DNA of 64,000 nucleotides from positions 5,001 to 69,000 of the forward strand of contig NZ_LIRF01000010.1 of the NCBI RefSeq assembly GCF_001297705.1, in the 5' to 3' direction. The position numbers and the translations under genes are program-made. Of the stretch, positions 51,324 to 60,530 are shown piece after piece. Position 1 is the stretch's first letter; each line of letters starts with the position of its first letter. The DNA is from Chryseobacterium sp. ERMR1:04. GTDB lineage: Bacteria; Bacteroidota; Bacteroidia; Flavobacteriales; Weeksellaceae. The notes beneath the pieces were generated by a model. The model saw only the letters and a program-made list of their open reading frames with translations. It searched no databases and was not told the DNA's origin.

Positions 51324-52463
51324 ATGAATTTTAATACAAAAGTTATTCACGGAGGGCAACATCACGAATCTGCAACGGGTTCTGTGAATGTTCCTGTATT
51401 TTTAACATCTACATTCGCACAAAAAAGTCCTGGAGTACATTCAGGATATGAATATTCAAGAGCGGCAAACCCTACAAGACAGGCGTTGGAAGACTCTTTG
51501 GCAAGCATTGAAAACGGGGCGAGAGGATTGGCTTTCGGATCTGGTTTGGCGGCAATCGACTGTGTTTTAAAATTATTAAACCCAGGCGATGAGGTTATTG
51601 CAGTAGATGATTTATATGGTGGAACATACAGAATGTTTACCAGACTTTTTGAAAAATATCAATTGAAATTTACGTTCGTTAATTTTGATGATGCTTCAAA
51701 AATTGTTGACGTTATTACAGATAAAACAAAACTGATCTGGATTGAAACACCAACCAATCCATTGATGAAATTGGTAGATATCAAGGCTGTTGTAGAAATT
51801 GCAAAAGGAAAAAACATTTTAGTTGCTGTTGATAATACTTTCGCAACCCCTTACCTACAAAGACCAATTGATTTGGGAGCTGATATCGTAATGCATTCTG
51901 CAACGAAATATTTAGGAGGTCACTCTGATGTTATCGCTGGTGCATTGATCGCTAAAGATGCTGAATTAGGAGATCAACTTCACTTCATCCAGTTTGCAAG
52001 CGGTGGGATTTTAGGACCACACGATTCTTATTTGGTATTGAGAGGGATTAAAACATTGGCATTAAGAGTTCAGAGACATTCAGAAAACGGAATGGCTGTC
52101 GCGAAATACCTTGAATCTCATCCTGCCGTAGATAAAGTAATTTATCCGGGATTAGAATCTCACCCACAATATGAATTGGCAAAAGCTCAAATGAAAGATT
52201 TTGGAGGGATGGTTTCTTTCACTTTCAAATCAGGTAAAAAAGAAGATGCCGTTAAGTTTTTAGAAAAAGTGAGAGTTTTCACGTTGGCAGAATCTTTAGG
52301 TGGAGTAGAATCTTTGGCTAATCACCCGGCATTGATGACTCACGCTTCTATTCCTGCTGAAAAACGTGCTGAATTAGGTATTACTGATGATTTGGTTCGT
52401 TTAAGCGTTGGAATTGAAGATGCTGAAGATCTTATCGCAGATTTAGAAAAAGCTTTTTCTTAA
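51324..52463 (+). CDS. Cystathionine gamma-synthase/lyase-type PLP enzyme
   Basis: This 379-residue enzyme of the Cys/Met metabolism PLP family has K195 in HSATKYLGGHSD as the cofactor lysine, D170 (AVDNTFATP) holding the pyridine nitrogen, and YEYSRAANPTR near the N-terminus. It makes or cleaves cystathionine in transsulfuration. Synthase and lyase cannot be told apart from the sequence alone. It follows gldC and is closed by the palindromic element at 52487. Confidence 0.93.
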   Translation: MNFNTKVIHGGQHHESATGSVNVPVFLTSTFAQKSPGVHSGYEYSRAANPTRQALEDSLASIENGARGLAFGSGLAAIDCVLKLLNPGDEVIAVDDLYGGTYRMFTRLFEKYQLKFTFVNFDDASKIVDVITDKTKLIWIETPTNPLMKLVDIKAVVEIAKGKNILVAVDNTFATPYLQRPIDLGADIVMHSATKYLGGHSDVIAGALIAKDAELGDQLHFIQFASGGILGPHDSYLVLRGIKTLALRVQRHSENGMAVAKYLESHPAVDKVIYPGLESHPQYELAKAQMKDFGGMVSFTFKSGKKEDAVKFLEKVRVFTLAESLGGVESLANHPALMTHASIPAEKRAELGITDDLVRLSVGIEDAEDLIADLEKAFS

Positions 52464-52486
52464 TATAGATTTTGAATATTCCGTTT

Positions 52487-52563
52487 TGTCATTCTGAATG
52501 TAGCGGAGCGTAATGAAGAATCTACTTTAAAGAAGTAGGGATTCTTCCTTCGTCAGAATGACA
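52487..52563. repeat. 77-base palindromic element R3
   Basis: The ends TGTCATTCTGA and TCAGAATGACA are perfect inverse complements, and inside them GAAGAATCTACTT pairs with AAGTAGGGATTCTTC. The whole unit folds into a long hairpin between the PLP enzyme gene and the next gene. It could end transcription, though no T-run follows. A half copy is at 32115-32143. Confidence 0.8.
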
Positions 52564-52602
52564 AAGTGTGAAAAAAATAAAATTAATTATAAAATAAAAA
52601 TA

Positions 52603-53082
52603 ATGAGAAAGATTCAGATTTTAGTGCTGTTAATTTTAAGTCAGATTGCATATTCTCAGGTTAAACCAACCGATGAGTTGTATAAAACGGCAAAGAAATT
52701 AGACAGTTTGATATTCGATATCGGATTTAACAAATGTGATCTTTCTCATTATCCTTCTATTGTGAGTGATGATTTAGAATTTTATCACGATAAAGGTGGC
52801 ATTACTTCAGGTGAAAAAGCTTTCACTGCTTCAATCAGGAATAATATTTGTGGCGGACCCAACAAAGTAAAACGTGAATTGGTTCCCAGCAGCATGAAAG
52901 TTTATCCTTTGTACAAGGATAATGTTTTGTATGCTTTTATTGAAGAAGGTGAACATGATTTTGCTGAATTGAATAATGGAAAGTGGAACAAAGGAAGCCG
53001 TGCAAAATTTACGATTCTATGGATTTTGGATGGCAAAGACTGGAAAATGAAAAGAGTTCTAAGCTACGATCATCACTTATAA
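52603..53082 (+). CDS. Secreted SnoaL/DUF4440-like protein
   Basis: I start it at 52603 (MRKIQILVLLIL), which gives a clean signal peptide ending near residue 18 (IAYSQ). The 159-residue protein looks like the NTF2-like fold of DUF4440/SnoaL proteins (FEFYHDKGGITSGEKAF-like segment and TILWILDGKDWKMKRV). Members are often enzymes or ligand-binding proteins of unclear function. The next gene starts 5 bases after it. Confidence 0.78.
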   Translation: MRKIQILVLLILSQIAYSQVKPTDELYKTAKKLDSLIFDIGFNKCDLSHYPSIVSDDLEFYHDKGGITSGEKAFTASIRNNICGGPNKVKRELVPSSMKVYPLYKDNVLYAFIEEGEHDFAELNNGKWNKGSRAKFTILWILDGKDWKMKRVLSYDHHL

Positions 53083-53087
53083 GTAAG

Positions 53088-53540
53088 ATGAAAAATACAA
53101 GAAAAGCTACCATTCAGGATTTGGCTCAATTGGCTGAATTGTTTGATCAATACAGAATTTTTTATCATAAAGAATCTGATATTTCTGCTGCTGAAAATTT
53201 CCTCAAAGAAAGAATCGAGAATAAAGATTCCGAAATTTTTGTTGCTGAAAATGGAGGGAAGTTAGTTGGTTTTGTTCAATTATTTCCTATATTTTCTTCT
53301 ACTAGAATGAAACGGTATTGGCTGTTGAATGATTTATATGTCAACGATAATTACCGTGGAAAAGGCTATTCAAAAGAATTAATTGAAGAAGCAAAGCAAT
53401 TAGCAAAATCTACCGAAGCTTGTGGAGTTCTCTTAGAAACAGGGAAATCAAACGACATCGGAAATCAATTATATCCGGCTTGCGGTTTTGAATTGTATGA
53501 TTCTGTTAACTTCTACGAATGGACGAACAAAGAATCGTGA
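53088..53540 (+). CDS. GNAT-family N-acetyltransferase
   Basis: The 150-residue protein starts at 53088 (MKNTRKATIQDLAQ). The longer frame from 52983 overlaps the previous gene. The acetyl-CoA motif is LYVNDNYRGKGYSKELI, and the C-terminal motif is NQLYPACGFELYD. It resembles small-molecule acetyltransferases. It is 5 bases after the NTF2-like gene. Confidence 0.9.
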   Translation: MKNTRKATIQDLAQLAELFDQYRIFYHKESDISAAENFLKERIENKDSEIFVAENGGKLVGFVQLFPIFSSTRMKRYWLLNDLYVNDNYRGKGYSKELIEEAKQLAKSTEACGVLLETGKSNDIGNQLYPACGFELYDSVNFYEWTNKES

Positions 53541-53599
53541 ATTGTCAATTGTAAATTTTAAAAATTACTCATTAGCAATTACTTATTACCTATATTACC

Positions 53600-54103
53600 A
53601 TGATTGATTTTCAAAAATATATTCAACGATATTTAGATCATATTCCTTCCGAAAATTGGTTGGGAGAATTAAAGATTTCCGGAGAAAAAACAATAGCTAT
53701 TTATTCAAAACTTTCAGAAGAGCAATCTCATTTCGCTTACGATGAAGGAAAGTGGACGTTGAAAGAATTACTTCTCCATTTATCAGATACTGAAAGGATT
53801 TTTCAATATAGAATTTTAGCTTTTGCAAGAGGCGATAACAATGAACTTCCAGGTTTTGATGAGGAACTGTATGCTAACAATTCTTTTGCTAACGAAAGAA
53901 GTTTAGAATCTTTGTTAGAAGAATATAAATTGATCAGAAAGTCTTCTCAAATTTTATTGGAAACATTGAATTCATTAGTTTTAAATAATACAGGAAGAGC
54001 CAACGGAAACGAAATCTCTGTAGAAACCATCGGGAAATTAATTATTGGCCATAATATTCATCATTTGAATATTATTGAGGAAAGGTATTTGCCGAAGTTG
54101 TAA
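53600..54103 (+). CDS. DinB-family protein
   Basis: The 167-residue four-helix-bundle protein has the DinB/YfiT metal site pattern: H and D in HLSDTERIF, and two further histidines in HNIHHLNIIEERYL. Members are often thiol-dependent transferases or of unknown role. Its stop overlaps the next start (TAATG), suggesting co-translation with the membrane-protein gene. Confidence 0.88.
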   Translation: MIDFQKYIQRYLDHIPSENWLGELKISGEKTIAIYSKLSEEQSHFAYDEGKWTLKELLLHLSDTERIFQYRILAFARGDNNELPGFDEELYANNSFANERSLESLLEEYKLIRKSSQILLETLNSLVLNNTGRANGNEISVETIGKLIIGHNIHHLNIIEERYLPKL

Positions 54104-54702
54104 TGCGAATATTAAAGAATTTAGAAATTGAAGAAAGTATTTCTTCAAAGAAATTAATGTTTGAAGAAAGTTGGTGGGAGAAGTTTGATACGTTTACAAA
54201 CTATTTTATGTTTCTGGCATTAATCGTACCATCAATATTAGCTTTGGGATCAGTGAAATCTTCTGCTAATAGTGATTTAGAATATCTTCTATGTGGTTCT
54301 GGGTTATTTTTTGGATTGTATGGATTTTACTGCAAATTCACTGAAAAAGATTTAAAGGAAATAAAGTTTAATATTCATAAAGAAGATGCTAAGCAAAGAA
54401 TTCTTGAATATGGAAACAAAAATAATTATCGAGTCTCTAAAATTTCAAATAATTTAATATTCTTAAATGAACCGACTAGTGGCTATACTTTGGGTAATTA
54501 CGAAAAAACAATAATGATTTTCTTTAAAAATGAATCTATTCTTTATACTTTAATTAAGGAGAGTGCACGGTTAAATGTTCCGGTTTTATTTTCTCAGCAT
54601 ATTATTCGAATAGATTTAAAGAAAATATTAAAAAAGACAAATAAGCAAACAAAAAATATAAATAAAAGAAATGGTTTTAGCTCATTTTTTTTAAAAGACT
54701 GA
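54103..54702 (+). CDS. Two-TM membrane protein of unknown function
   Basis: This 199-residue protein has two membrane helices (about residues 34-52 and 65-82) followed by a soluble mixed alpha/beta domain and a lysine- and asparagine-rich tail. It is more AT-rich than its neighbours. The ATG overlaps the upstream stop. No family is recognised. Confidence 0.68.
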   Translation: MRILKNLEIEESISSKKLMFEESWWEKFDTFTNYFMFLALIVPSILALGSVKSSANSDLEYLLCGSGLFFGLYGFYCKFTEKDLKEIKFNIHKEDAKQRILEYGNKNNYRVSKISNNLIFLNEPTSGYTLGNYEKTIMIFFKNESILYTLIKESARLNVPVLFSQHIIRIDLKKILKKTNKQTKNINKRNGFSSFFLKD

Positions 54703-54732
54703 TTGTATCAAGGTCTAAATTTCTTATTTATT

Positions 54733-55281
54733 ATGGAAAACATCATCAACATATTAAAATCAGGTGGAACCATCCTTTATCCAACAGATACGATCTGGGG
54801 AATTGGGTGTGACGCAACAAACATAGAGGCCATCAATAAAATTTTTGACATCAAGAAGCGTGAAAAAAACAAATCAATGATCATTTTAGTGGAAACTGAA
54901 AAGAGATTACAGGATTTGGTAGACGTTCCGGAAATGGCTTGGGAAATCATGGATTTAAGTGAAAAACCTGTAACGCTAGTTTATGAAAATCCGAAAGGAT
55001 TACCGAAAGAATTATTGGCTGAAGATGGAAGCATCGGAATTCGTTTGGTGAAAAATGATTTTTGTAAAAAATTAATTACAAAATTAAACCGCCCTTTGGT
55101 ATCCACTTCAGCAAATTTCAGTGGAGATAAAAGCCCGTTACAATTTTCGGATATTTCAAAAGAAATTATTGATTTGGTGGATTATACGGTGGAAGAAAAC
55201 AGAGAAAAAGTTTCTCAATATTCGGGTTCATCTGTGATAAAAATCTGGAGCGATAACAGAATAAAAGTTCTACGAGAATAA
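54733..55281 (+). CDS. tsaC: L-threonylcarbamoyladenylate synthase (TsaC/YrdC family)
   Basis: The 182-residue protein starts at 54733 (MENIINILKSGG). It makes threonylcarbamoyl-AMP for the tRNA modification t6A. The YrdC signature GGTILYPTDTIWGIGCDA (residues 11-28), KKREKNKSM, and the STSANFSG loop are all present. It is a short single-domain form. The frame from 54703 extends into the previous gene's tail without a motif. Confidence 0.95.
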   Translation: MENIINILKSGGTILYPTDTIWGIGCDATNIEAINKIFDIKKREKNKSMIILVETEKRLQDLVDVPEMAWEIMDLSEKPVTLVYENPKGLPKELLAEDGSIGIRLVKNDFCKKLITKLNRPLVSTSANFSGDKSPLQFSDISKEIIDLVDYTVEENREKVSQYSGSSVIKIWSDNRIKVLRE

Positions 55282-55297
55282 AAGAAAAGATTTTAAT

Positions 55298-55305
55298 TAT
55301 CTTTG
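55298..55305 (+). promoter_or_regulatory. Candidate -7 box of the cca gene
   Basis: TATCTTTG matches TAnnTTTG. The start codon of cca is 160 bases downstream, so the leader would be long and would contain the hairpin at 55321. Confidence 0.4.
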
Positions 55306-55320
55306 CAAAATAATTCAACC

Positions 55321-55365
55321 ATTAAGGCATTAAGAATATTGAGTGTAAAGCTTAATCCCCTTAAT
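55321..55365. repeat. Hairpin in the long cca leader
   Basis: ATTAAGGCATTAAG pairs with CTTAATCCCCTTAAT through two 6-7 bp stems around an AATATTGAGTGTAAAG loop. It may affect cca expression or be a small dispersed element. Confidence 0.5.
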
Positions 55366-55464
55366 TCTTTAGTGGTTTTACATTAGATAAATAAAGGGAG
55401 TTATTGAAAACTCTGTTATAGATCTAATAGATCAAGTCTAAATTCTAACATCTACATAATAAAC

Positions 55465-56886
55465 ATGTTCATTAATCTTAATCAAAATAAAAATCTAAAA
55501 CTTTTCAAAATAATCTCTGAAGTCGCGGACAAAAATAATCAGTCGGTATATATTGTCGGAGGATATGTTAGGGACCTTTTGATGAAAAGAAAAGCTTCAA
55601 CGGATATTGATTTTGTTACGGAACAAAGTGGAATTGAGCTTGCGGAAAGTGTGGGGAAAGAAATAGATCCTAAAATGAAAGTTTCTGTTTTCAAAACGTA
55701 TGGAACAGCGATGATCAGGTACAAAGATCTGGAACTTGAATTTGTAGGTGCCAGAAAAGAAAGCTACACCGAAAATAGTCGTAAACCAGAAGTAGAAGGT
55801 GGTACTTTGGAAGATGACCAGAAGAGAAGAGATTTTACCATTAATGCGATGGCAATCTCTTTAAACAAAGATAATTTCGGTGAATTGATCGATCCTTTCA
55901 ATGGTGTTGAAGATCTGGAAAAAGGAATTTTAAGAACACCTTTAGAGCCCGCACAAACATATTCTGACGATCCATTGAGGATGATGAGAGCGGTACGTTT
56001 TGCATCAACATTGAATTTTAAAATTGAAGAACATTCTTTAAAAGCGATAAAGCAGGAAGCGGAGCGAATTAAAATTGTTTCGATGGAAAGAATCATGGTT
56101 GAGTTTAATAAAATCATGCTTTCTGAAAAACCATCGATCGGATTGAGATTGATGGAAGAAACAGGATTAATGAAGCTGATTATTCCTGAATTAATTGAAC
56201 TAAAAGGAATAGAAGAGGTAGAAGGACAGACTCATAAGGACAACTTTTACCACACGTTGGAAGTGTTAGATAACATTTCTTTACATACGGATAATCTTTG
56301 GCTGCGTTGGTCTGCATTGCTTCACGATATAGGAAAAGCTCCGACAAAAAAATTCGTTGAAGGAACAGGCTGGACTTTCCATGGACACGAATTTTTGGGT
56401 TCAAAAATGGTAAAAACAATGTTTCAGAAATTGAAATTACCTTTAGGTCCAGATATGAAGTATGTTCAGAAAATGGTAAAGCTTTCATCCCGTCCTATCG
56501 CTTTGATTACAGATGATGCTTCAGATTCTGCATTAAGAAGATTGTTGTTCGATGCTGGTGAAGATATGGAGGATTTATTTACGCTTTGTAAGGCCGATAT
56601 AACGACAAAAAACTCTAGGAAACAGGAGCGATTCAAAAAGAATTTTGAATACGTTGCCATTAAGATAAAAGAGGTTGAGGAAAAAGATCACGTAAGAAAT
56701 TTCCAGCCACCCATTTCAGGAGAAGAGATCATGGCAATGTTTAACCTTAAACCAGGACGTGAAATCGGAATTTTAAAGGAAAAAGTAAAAGAAGCCATCT
56801 TGGAAGGCGAAATTTTAAATGATAAAGAAGAAGCTACAAAATTTGTGATCACCGAGGCAGAGAAATTAGGATTAACTTTAGCGTAA
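55465..56886 (+). CDS. cca: CCA tRNA nucleotidyltransferase with HD domain
   Basis: It adds or repairs the 3' CCA end of tRNAs. The 473-residue protein has the class II nucleotidyltransferase head with VGGYVRDLLMKRK (about residues 31-43), the metal motif STDIDFV, and RRDFTINAMA. The later HD domain (LLHDIGKAPTKKF) and a helical tail are typical of the longer bacterial form. A single gene of full length with a 160-base leader. Confidence 0.93.
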   Translation: MFINLNQNKNLKLFKIISEVADKNNQSVYIVGGYVRDLLMKRKASTDIDFVTEQSGIELAESVGKEIDPKMKVSVFKTYGTAMIRYKDLELEFVGARKESYTENSRKPEVEGGTLEDDQKRRDFTINAMAISLNKDNFGELIDPFNGVEDLEKGILRTPLEPAQTYSDDPLRMMRAVRFASTLNFKIEEHSLKAIKQEAERIKIVSMERIMVEFNKIMLSEKPSIGLRLMEETGLMKLIIPELIELKGIEEVEGQTHKDNFYHTLEVLDNISLHTDNLWLRWSALLHDIGKAPTKKFVEGTGWTFHGHEFLGSKMVKTMFQKLKLPLGPDMKYVQKMVKLSSRPIALITDDASDSALRRLLFDAGEDMEDLFTLCKADITTKNSRKQERFKKNFEYVAIKIKEVEEKDHVRNFQPPISGEEIMAMFNLKPGREIGILKEKVKEAILEGEILNDKEEATKFVITEAEKLGLTLA

Positions 56887-56997
56887 ACACTAAATTTTAA
56901 ATAAAGACATAAAGCAATGGATTGTATCTGTTGCTTTTTATTTTGCCATAAAACAAAATTATAACAAATCTTAAATTTTGTTAATTAAATCTTAAAA

Positions 56998-57023
56998 TTG
57001 CATGAGTTTTGTTATTATATTTG
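56998..57023 (+). promoter_or_regulatory. Candidate promoter of the 57-60 kb lipoprotein pair
   Basis: TTG at 56998-57000, a 15-base spacer (shorter than usual), then TATATTTG at 57016-57023. The start codon follows 45 bases later. Confidence 0.45.
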
Positions 57024-57068
57024 TTGAAGGTTTTAGTGTTAAATTGTCGAATTTTTAAAAACTGATTA

Positions 57069-58109
57069 GTGAAAAAGATACTATTATTTCTGTCATTTCT
57101 TTTGTTTGTTTTATCCTGTGAAAATAAAATAGAAAAGGTTGATCGTGCTTTTTATTATTGGAAAACAGATGGATACTCCATATCAAATAAAGAAAGTCAA
57201 ATTTTAAAAGATCAGAATGTAAAGAAGCTCTACATTAAATATTTTGAAGTAGATTTTACGGAAGCGATGGGAAATTATCCTGTTTCAAAAACGGATCTCA
57301 GAATTTCTTCTTATTCTGATGAAAATAGTATGATCAACTGCGAAATTATTCCAACAGTTTACATCAAGAATATTGTTTTCAAAAAAAGTACTGAAAAAGA
57401 TTTAGACAAGCTCGCAGACGACGTAAATTTCCTTATTAATAAATTTTCAAAAGAAAAATTTAATTCTAGGGTAGTTTCCGAAATTCAGATCGATTGTGAT
57501 TGGACAGCTTCTACTAAAGACAAATATTTTTATTTCCTTAAAAAATTAAAACCTCTTACTCAGAAAGAAATTTCCTGTACACTAAGGTTGTATCCTTACA
57601 AATATCCAGATAAGATGGGAGTTCCTCCGGTTGATAAAGTAATCTTGATGTGTTATAATCTGATTAACCCTTTAGAAGATGATTCTAAAAATTCTATTTT
57701 GGATCTTAATGAGCTTAAAAGTTATTTGAATACTCGAAAGAAATATCCTCTTCATCTGGATGTAGCGCTTCCTTTATATTCGTGGATGCAGATTTATCAG
57801 AACAATCAGTTTAGCGGAGTTTTGTACAACGGAAATGAAATTAAAAAATATCTGAAACCTATAAAACCGCTTTGGTATGAAGTGACAAAAGATACGGTGA
57901 TTGATTATAAAAATTATTTGAGAGTAGGAGACAAAATAAAATATGAAGAAATAACGACTTCTCAAATAGATCAGGCTATTGCAATTATTAAGAAAAATGT
58001 AAAGTTTGATAAAGAAATTACCGTAACACTTTTCCATTTAGACGAGAATCAATTAAAAAACTACACAGATGCGGAAATTAGTCATTTTTACAACGATTTT
58101 ACTAAGTAA
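57069..58109 (+). CDS. Putative lipoprotein with TIM-barrel-like domain
   Basis: It starts with GTG at 57069. The signal MKKILLFLSFLLFVLSC has its lipobox cysteine at residue 17, so the 346-residue protein is a lipoprotein. Segments such as SEIQIDCDWTAS, LRLYPYKYPD, VILMCYNLINP and LHLDVALPLYSW resemble the strands and acidic ends of a glycoside-hydrolase-like TIM barrel, perhaps of the DUF3142 type. The residue assignment is only by pattern. It overlaps the next gene by 41 bases, indicating a linked pair. Confidence 0.65.
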   Translation: MKKILLFLSFLLFVLSCENKIEKVDRAFYYWKTDGYSISNKESQILKDQNVKKLYIKYFEVDFTEAMGNYPVSKTDLRISSYSDENSMINCEIIPTVYIKNIVFKKSTEKDLDKLADDVNFLINKFSKEKFNSRVVSEIQIDCDWTASTKDKYFYFLKKLKPLTQKEISCTLRLYPYKYPDKMGVPPVDKVILMCYNLINPLEDDSKNSILDLNELKSYLNTRKKYPLHLDVALPLYSWMQIYQNNQFSGVLYNGNEIKKYLKPIKPLWYEVTKDTVIDYKNYLRVGDKIKYEEITTSQIDQAIAIIKKNVKFDKEITVTLFHLDENQLKNYTDAEISHFYNDFTK

Positions 58110-60435
58110 TATTCTTTTGGCGTGTGGTTTCTATCCTTACGGAGAAGATGTGCGATTTTCTTTCCTCAACCCAGATTATTTTTCTTATCATAAATACAAT
58201 TCGTTTTATTATTCGTCTTTAAGTTTTGGGGATCAATCTTATTATTCTGATCATAAAATGGATGATTCTCAGAATGAAGAACTTTGGAGGAAATACTGCA
58301 GCAATAAGGTTTCTATAGAAGATATTACTGTGGTTCTATGGAATTACAGTTTCTCAGATATTAATCCCAATAGTGCTAATTCCTTTCTTCAATATTTACT
58401 TAAAACTAAAGATATTGAAGCTGTTAATTATTTGAAATTTGCTAAAAACTGTGAATATTTTAACACTTGGCAGGATGATCCATGGGAAAGAAATGAAAAT
58501 ACAGTGATTGTCAGCAGAACAAAGATGCTAAATAAAGGAATTGCTTTAGCTACGTCTGCAAAACAATTAGAAATCAAAAAAAGATATGCGTTTTTAGCGA
58601 TTCGTCTGGCTTTTTACAATCATGATATGAAGCAGATTAATAAAGTGTATGGCCAATATTTTTCGACGGACAGATCTGATGATATTGTTGATACTTGGGC
58701 TTTGTATTTTAAAGCAATTGCAGAAAATAATCAGGCTCTTAAAAATATTTATTTTGCTAATGTTTTTGCAAAATGTCCTGAAAAATGTTTTGTTTCCTGG
58801 CAATATTTTGATTCCAAAGTACCTGAAAATGAAGTATTGAATTATGCTAAAAATAATACAGAAAAAGCCAACGTTTTACTTCTTTATGGAATTTATAATT
58901 CTGGTAAAAATATAGATAACTTAAAACAGATCTATACGTATAATCCACATTCTGAAGGATTAGGCTTTTTGCTTGCAAGGGAGATCAATAAATTGGAAGA
59001 TTGGATTTATACACCCTATTATACCTTATTTGATCCCTCAATGGGATCTCCGGGATATGGTCTGGAAAGTACTTCGGAAAGTGAGTCTGTTCAAAAGGTT
59101 TTAAAAAGATCCGACTTCGACAGGAAATATGCGGCTGAAGTATTGGAATTTATTAATTATGTAGATATTTCTAAAGTTAACAATCCTGATTTCTGGAAGT
59201 TTGCAAAAGCTGAACTTTTATTAATGACAAAAAATTATAAAGAAAGTTTACTGCAAATTTCACAGTTAGAAAACACGTTGTCTAAAGATTTGAAAATGCG
59301 AAATAATTTGGAACAGATCAAAGTTTTGGATCTTTTTGCTAATCAGGATTACGGAAATGCGATGATCCTTGAAGCGGCGAAGGAAATTATTATTAAAAAT
59401 AAAACCAATAAACGGTTCATTTTTGCTTTGGGCAGAGAATTGGAATATCTTGGCAATACAGATGATGCGGCACTTTTATATGCTTCATTAGATTATTCAG
59501 CTTCTGAAAATGATTACTTGTCTAACAATTTTGTGTACTATAAATCTTTAAAAAATGGCAACAAAACATATGGTGATTATTTTGCAGAATCTTTTAATTA
59601 TTTGGATGCAGTTTATACTCCTGAGGAATTATTGAGTTTCATCAAAAAAGCTCAACGTTTAGAAGAAAAAACGGATTCTTTTTCGCAGAATTTTAAATTG
59701 GAAAAATCTTCTTTTCAAAAGTTATATGATTTGCTGGGTACAAAATATGTGAGACAGAATAAGCTTAATTTAGCATTGAATGCATTTCAAAAACCTGGTG
59801 AAGAGTATTATAATATCCAATATTCTCTTTGGGAAAGGAATGATAAAACCAGTTATGATTATGGAAATGTAATATTTGATGAAAATCCATTTTTTCATTT
59901 AAAATATACTCCGGATTTTATTCCTGAGAAGGAGCAATTCAGATTAAATAAAATTTCAATTACCAAAAAACTGATGGAATATATCAGTAAAGCTAACAAC
60001 CCGAAAGAAAATGACCGTGATTATTATTACTTTTTAGTTGCTAATTGTTACTACAATATGTCTCAATATGGAAATGTTTGGATGATGAGAAGGTATTCAA
60101 TAAGTTCAAGTAGTAATTTTTCGGTTCGTGAAGATAATGAAGAGTTTAATTCTTCTCATCTTGCCAGATTTTATTACGGAAAAGCGTTGGAAAATGCTAA
60201 AACAGATAAATTTAAAGCTTTGTGTCTTAGGATGCAAGGCAGATGCGAAAACAACAGACTTGATTTTGAACAGCAGAAAAATGGAACTTATCTTTCCTAT
60301 TCGGACAGCTATATTGATGAGAGATTGGAGAAGAATGAATATTACCGGAAATTGAGGGAAAAATATCCTGATCAATATGATGACATGATGAGTAATTGTG
60401 ATTTTTTCACTTCTTATTTTAAAGCCAGAAGATAA
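58069..60435 (+). CDS. Large lipoprotein, helical-repeat, unknown function
   Basis: The 788-residue protein has a lipoprotein signal (LLSNILLAC, cysteine at 19) and then a tyrosine- and aspartate-rich segment followed by many helices, possibly of TPR or related type from about 160 to 720. No catalytic motif is recognised. Its start lies inside the upstream gene, a 41-base overlap in another frame. The two lipoproteins probably act together in the envelope. No terminator on this strand was found. The gene converges on the vitamin B12 operon. Confidence 0.68.
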   Translation: MRKLVIFTTILLSNILLACGFYPYGEDVRFSFLNPDYFSYHKYNSFYYSSLSFGDQSYYSDHKMDDSQNEELWRKYCSNKVSIEDITVVLWNYSFSDINPNSANSFLQYLLKTKDIEAVNYLKFAKNCEYFNTWQDDPWERNENTVIVSRTKMLNKGIALATSAKQLEIKKRYAFLAIRLAFYNHDMKQINKVYGQYFSTDRSDDIVDTWALYFKAIAENNQALKNIYFANVFAKCPEKCFVSWQYFDSKVPENEVLNYAKNNTEKANVLLLYGIYNSGKNIDNLKQIYTYNPHSEGLGFLLAREINKLEDWIYTPYYTLFDPSMGSPGYGLESTSESESVQKVLKRSDFDRKYAAEVLEFINYVDISKVNNPDFWKFAKAELLLMTKNYKESLLQISQLENTLSKDLKMRNNLEQIKVLDLFANQDYGNAMILEAAKEIIIKNKTNKRFIFALGRELEYLGNTDDAALLYASLDYSASENDYLSNNFVYYKSLKNGNKTYGDYFAESFNYLDAVYTPEELLSFIKKAQRLEEKTDSFSQNFKLEKSSFQKLYDLLGTKYVRQNKLNLALNAFQKPGEEYYNIQYSLWERNDKTSYDYGNVIFDENPFFHLKYTPDFIPEKEQFRLNKISITKKLMEYISKANNPKENDRDYYYFLVANCYYNMSQYGNVWMMRRYSISSSSNFSVREDNEEFNSSHLARFYYGKALENAKTDKFKALCLRMQGRCENNRLDFEQQKNGTYLSYSDSYIDERLEKNEYYRKLREKYPDQYDDMMSNCDFFTSYFKARR

Positions 60436-60472
60436 AAAAAATCCGAGCGGTTTCGAAGAAACCGCTCGGATA
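60434..60472 (-). terminator. Terminator of the B12 uptake operon
   Basis: ATCCGAGCGGTTTC and GAAACCGCTCGGAT form a perfect 14-bp stem around a 3-base loop. Read on the minus strand, a run of seven T residues follows. It could also slow transcription arriving on the other strand. Confidence 0.88.
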
Positions 60473-60530
60473 AAAACACAAATGATGAAAAAAAATAAAA
60501 ATTTATATATAATACGCCGTAGCGTAAATC

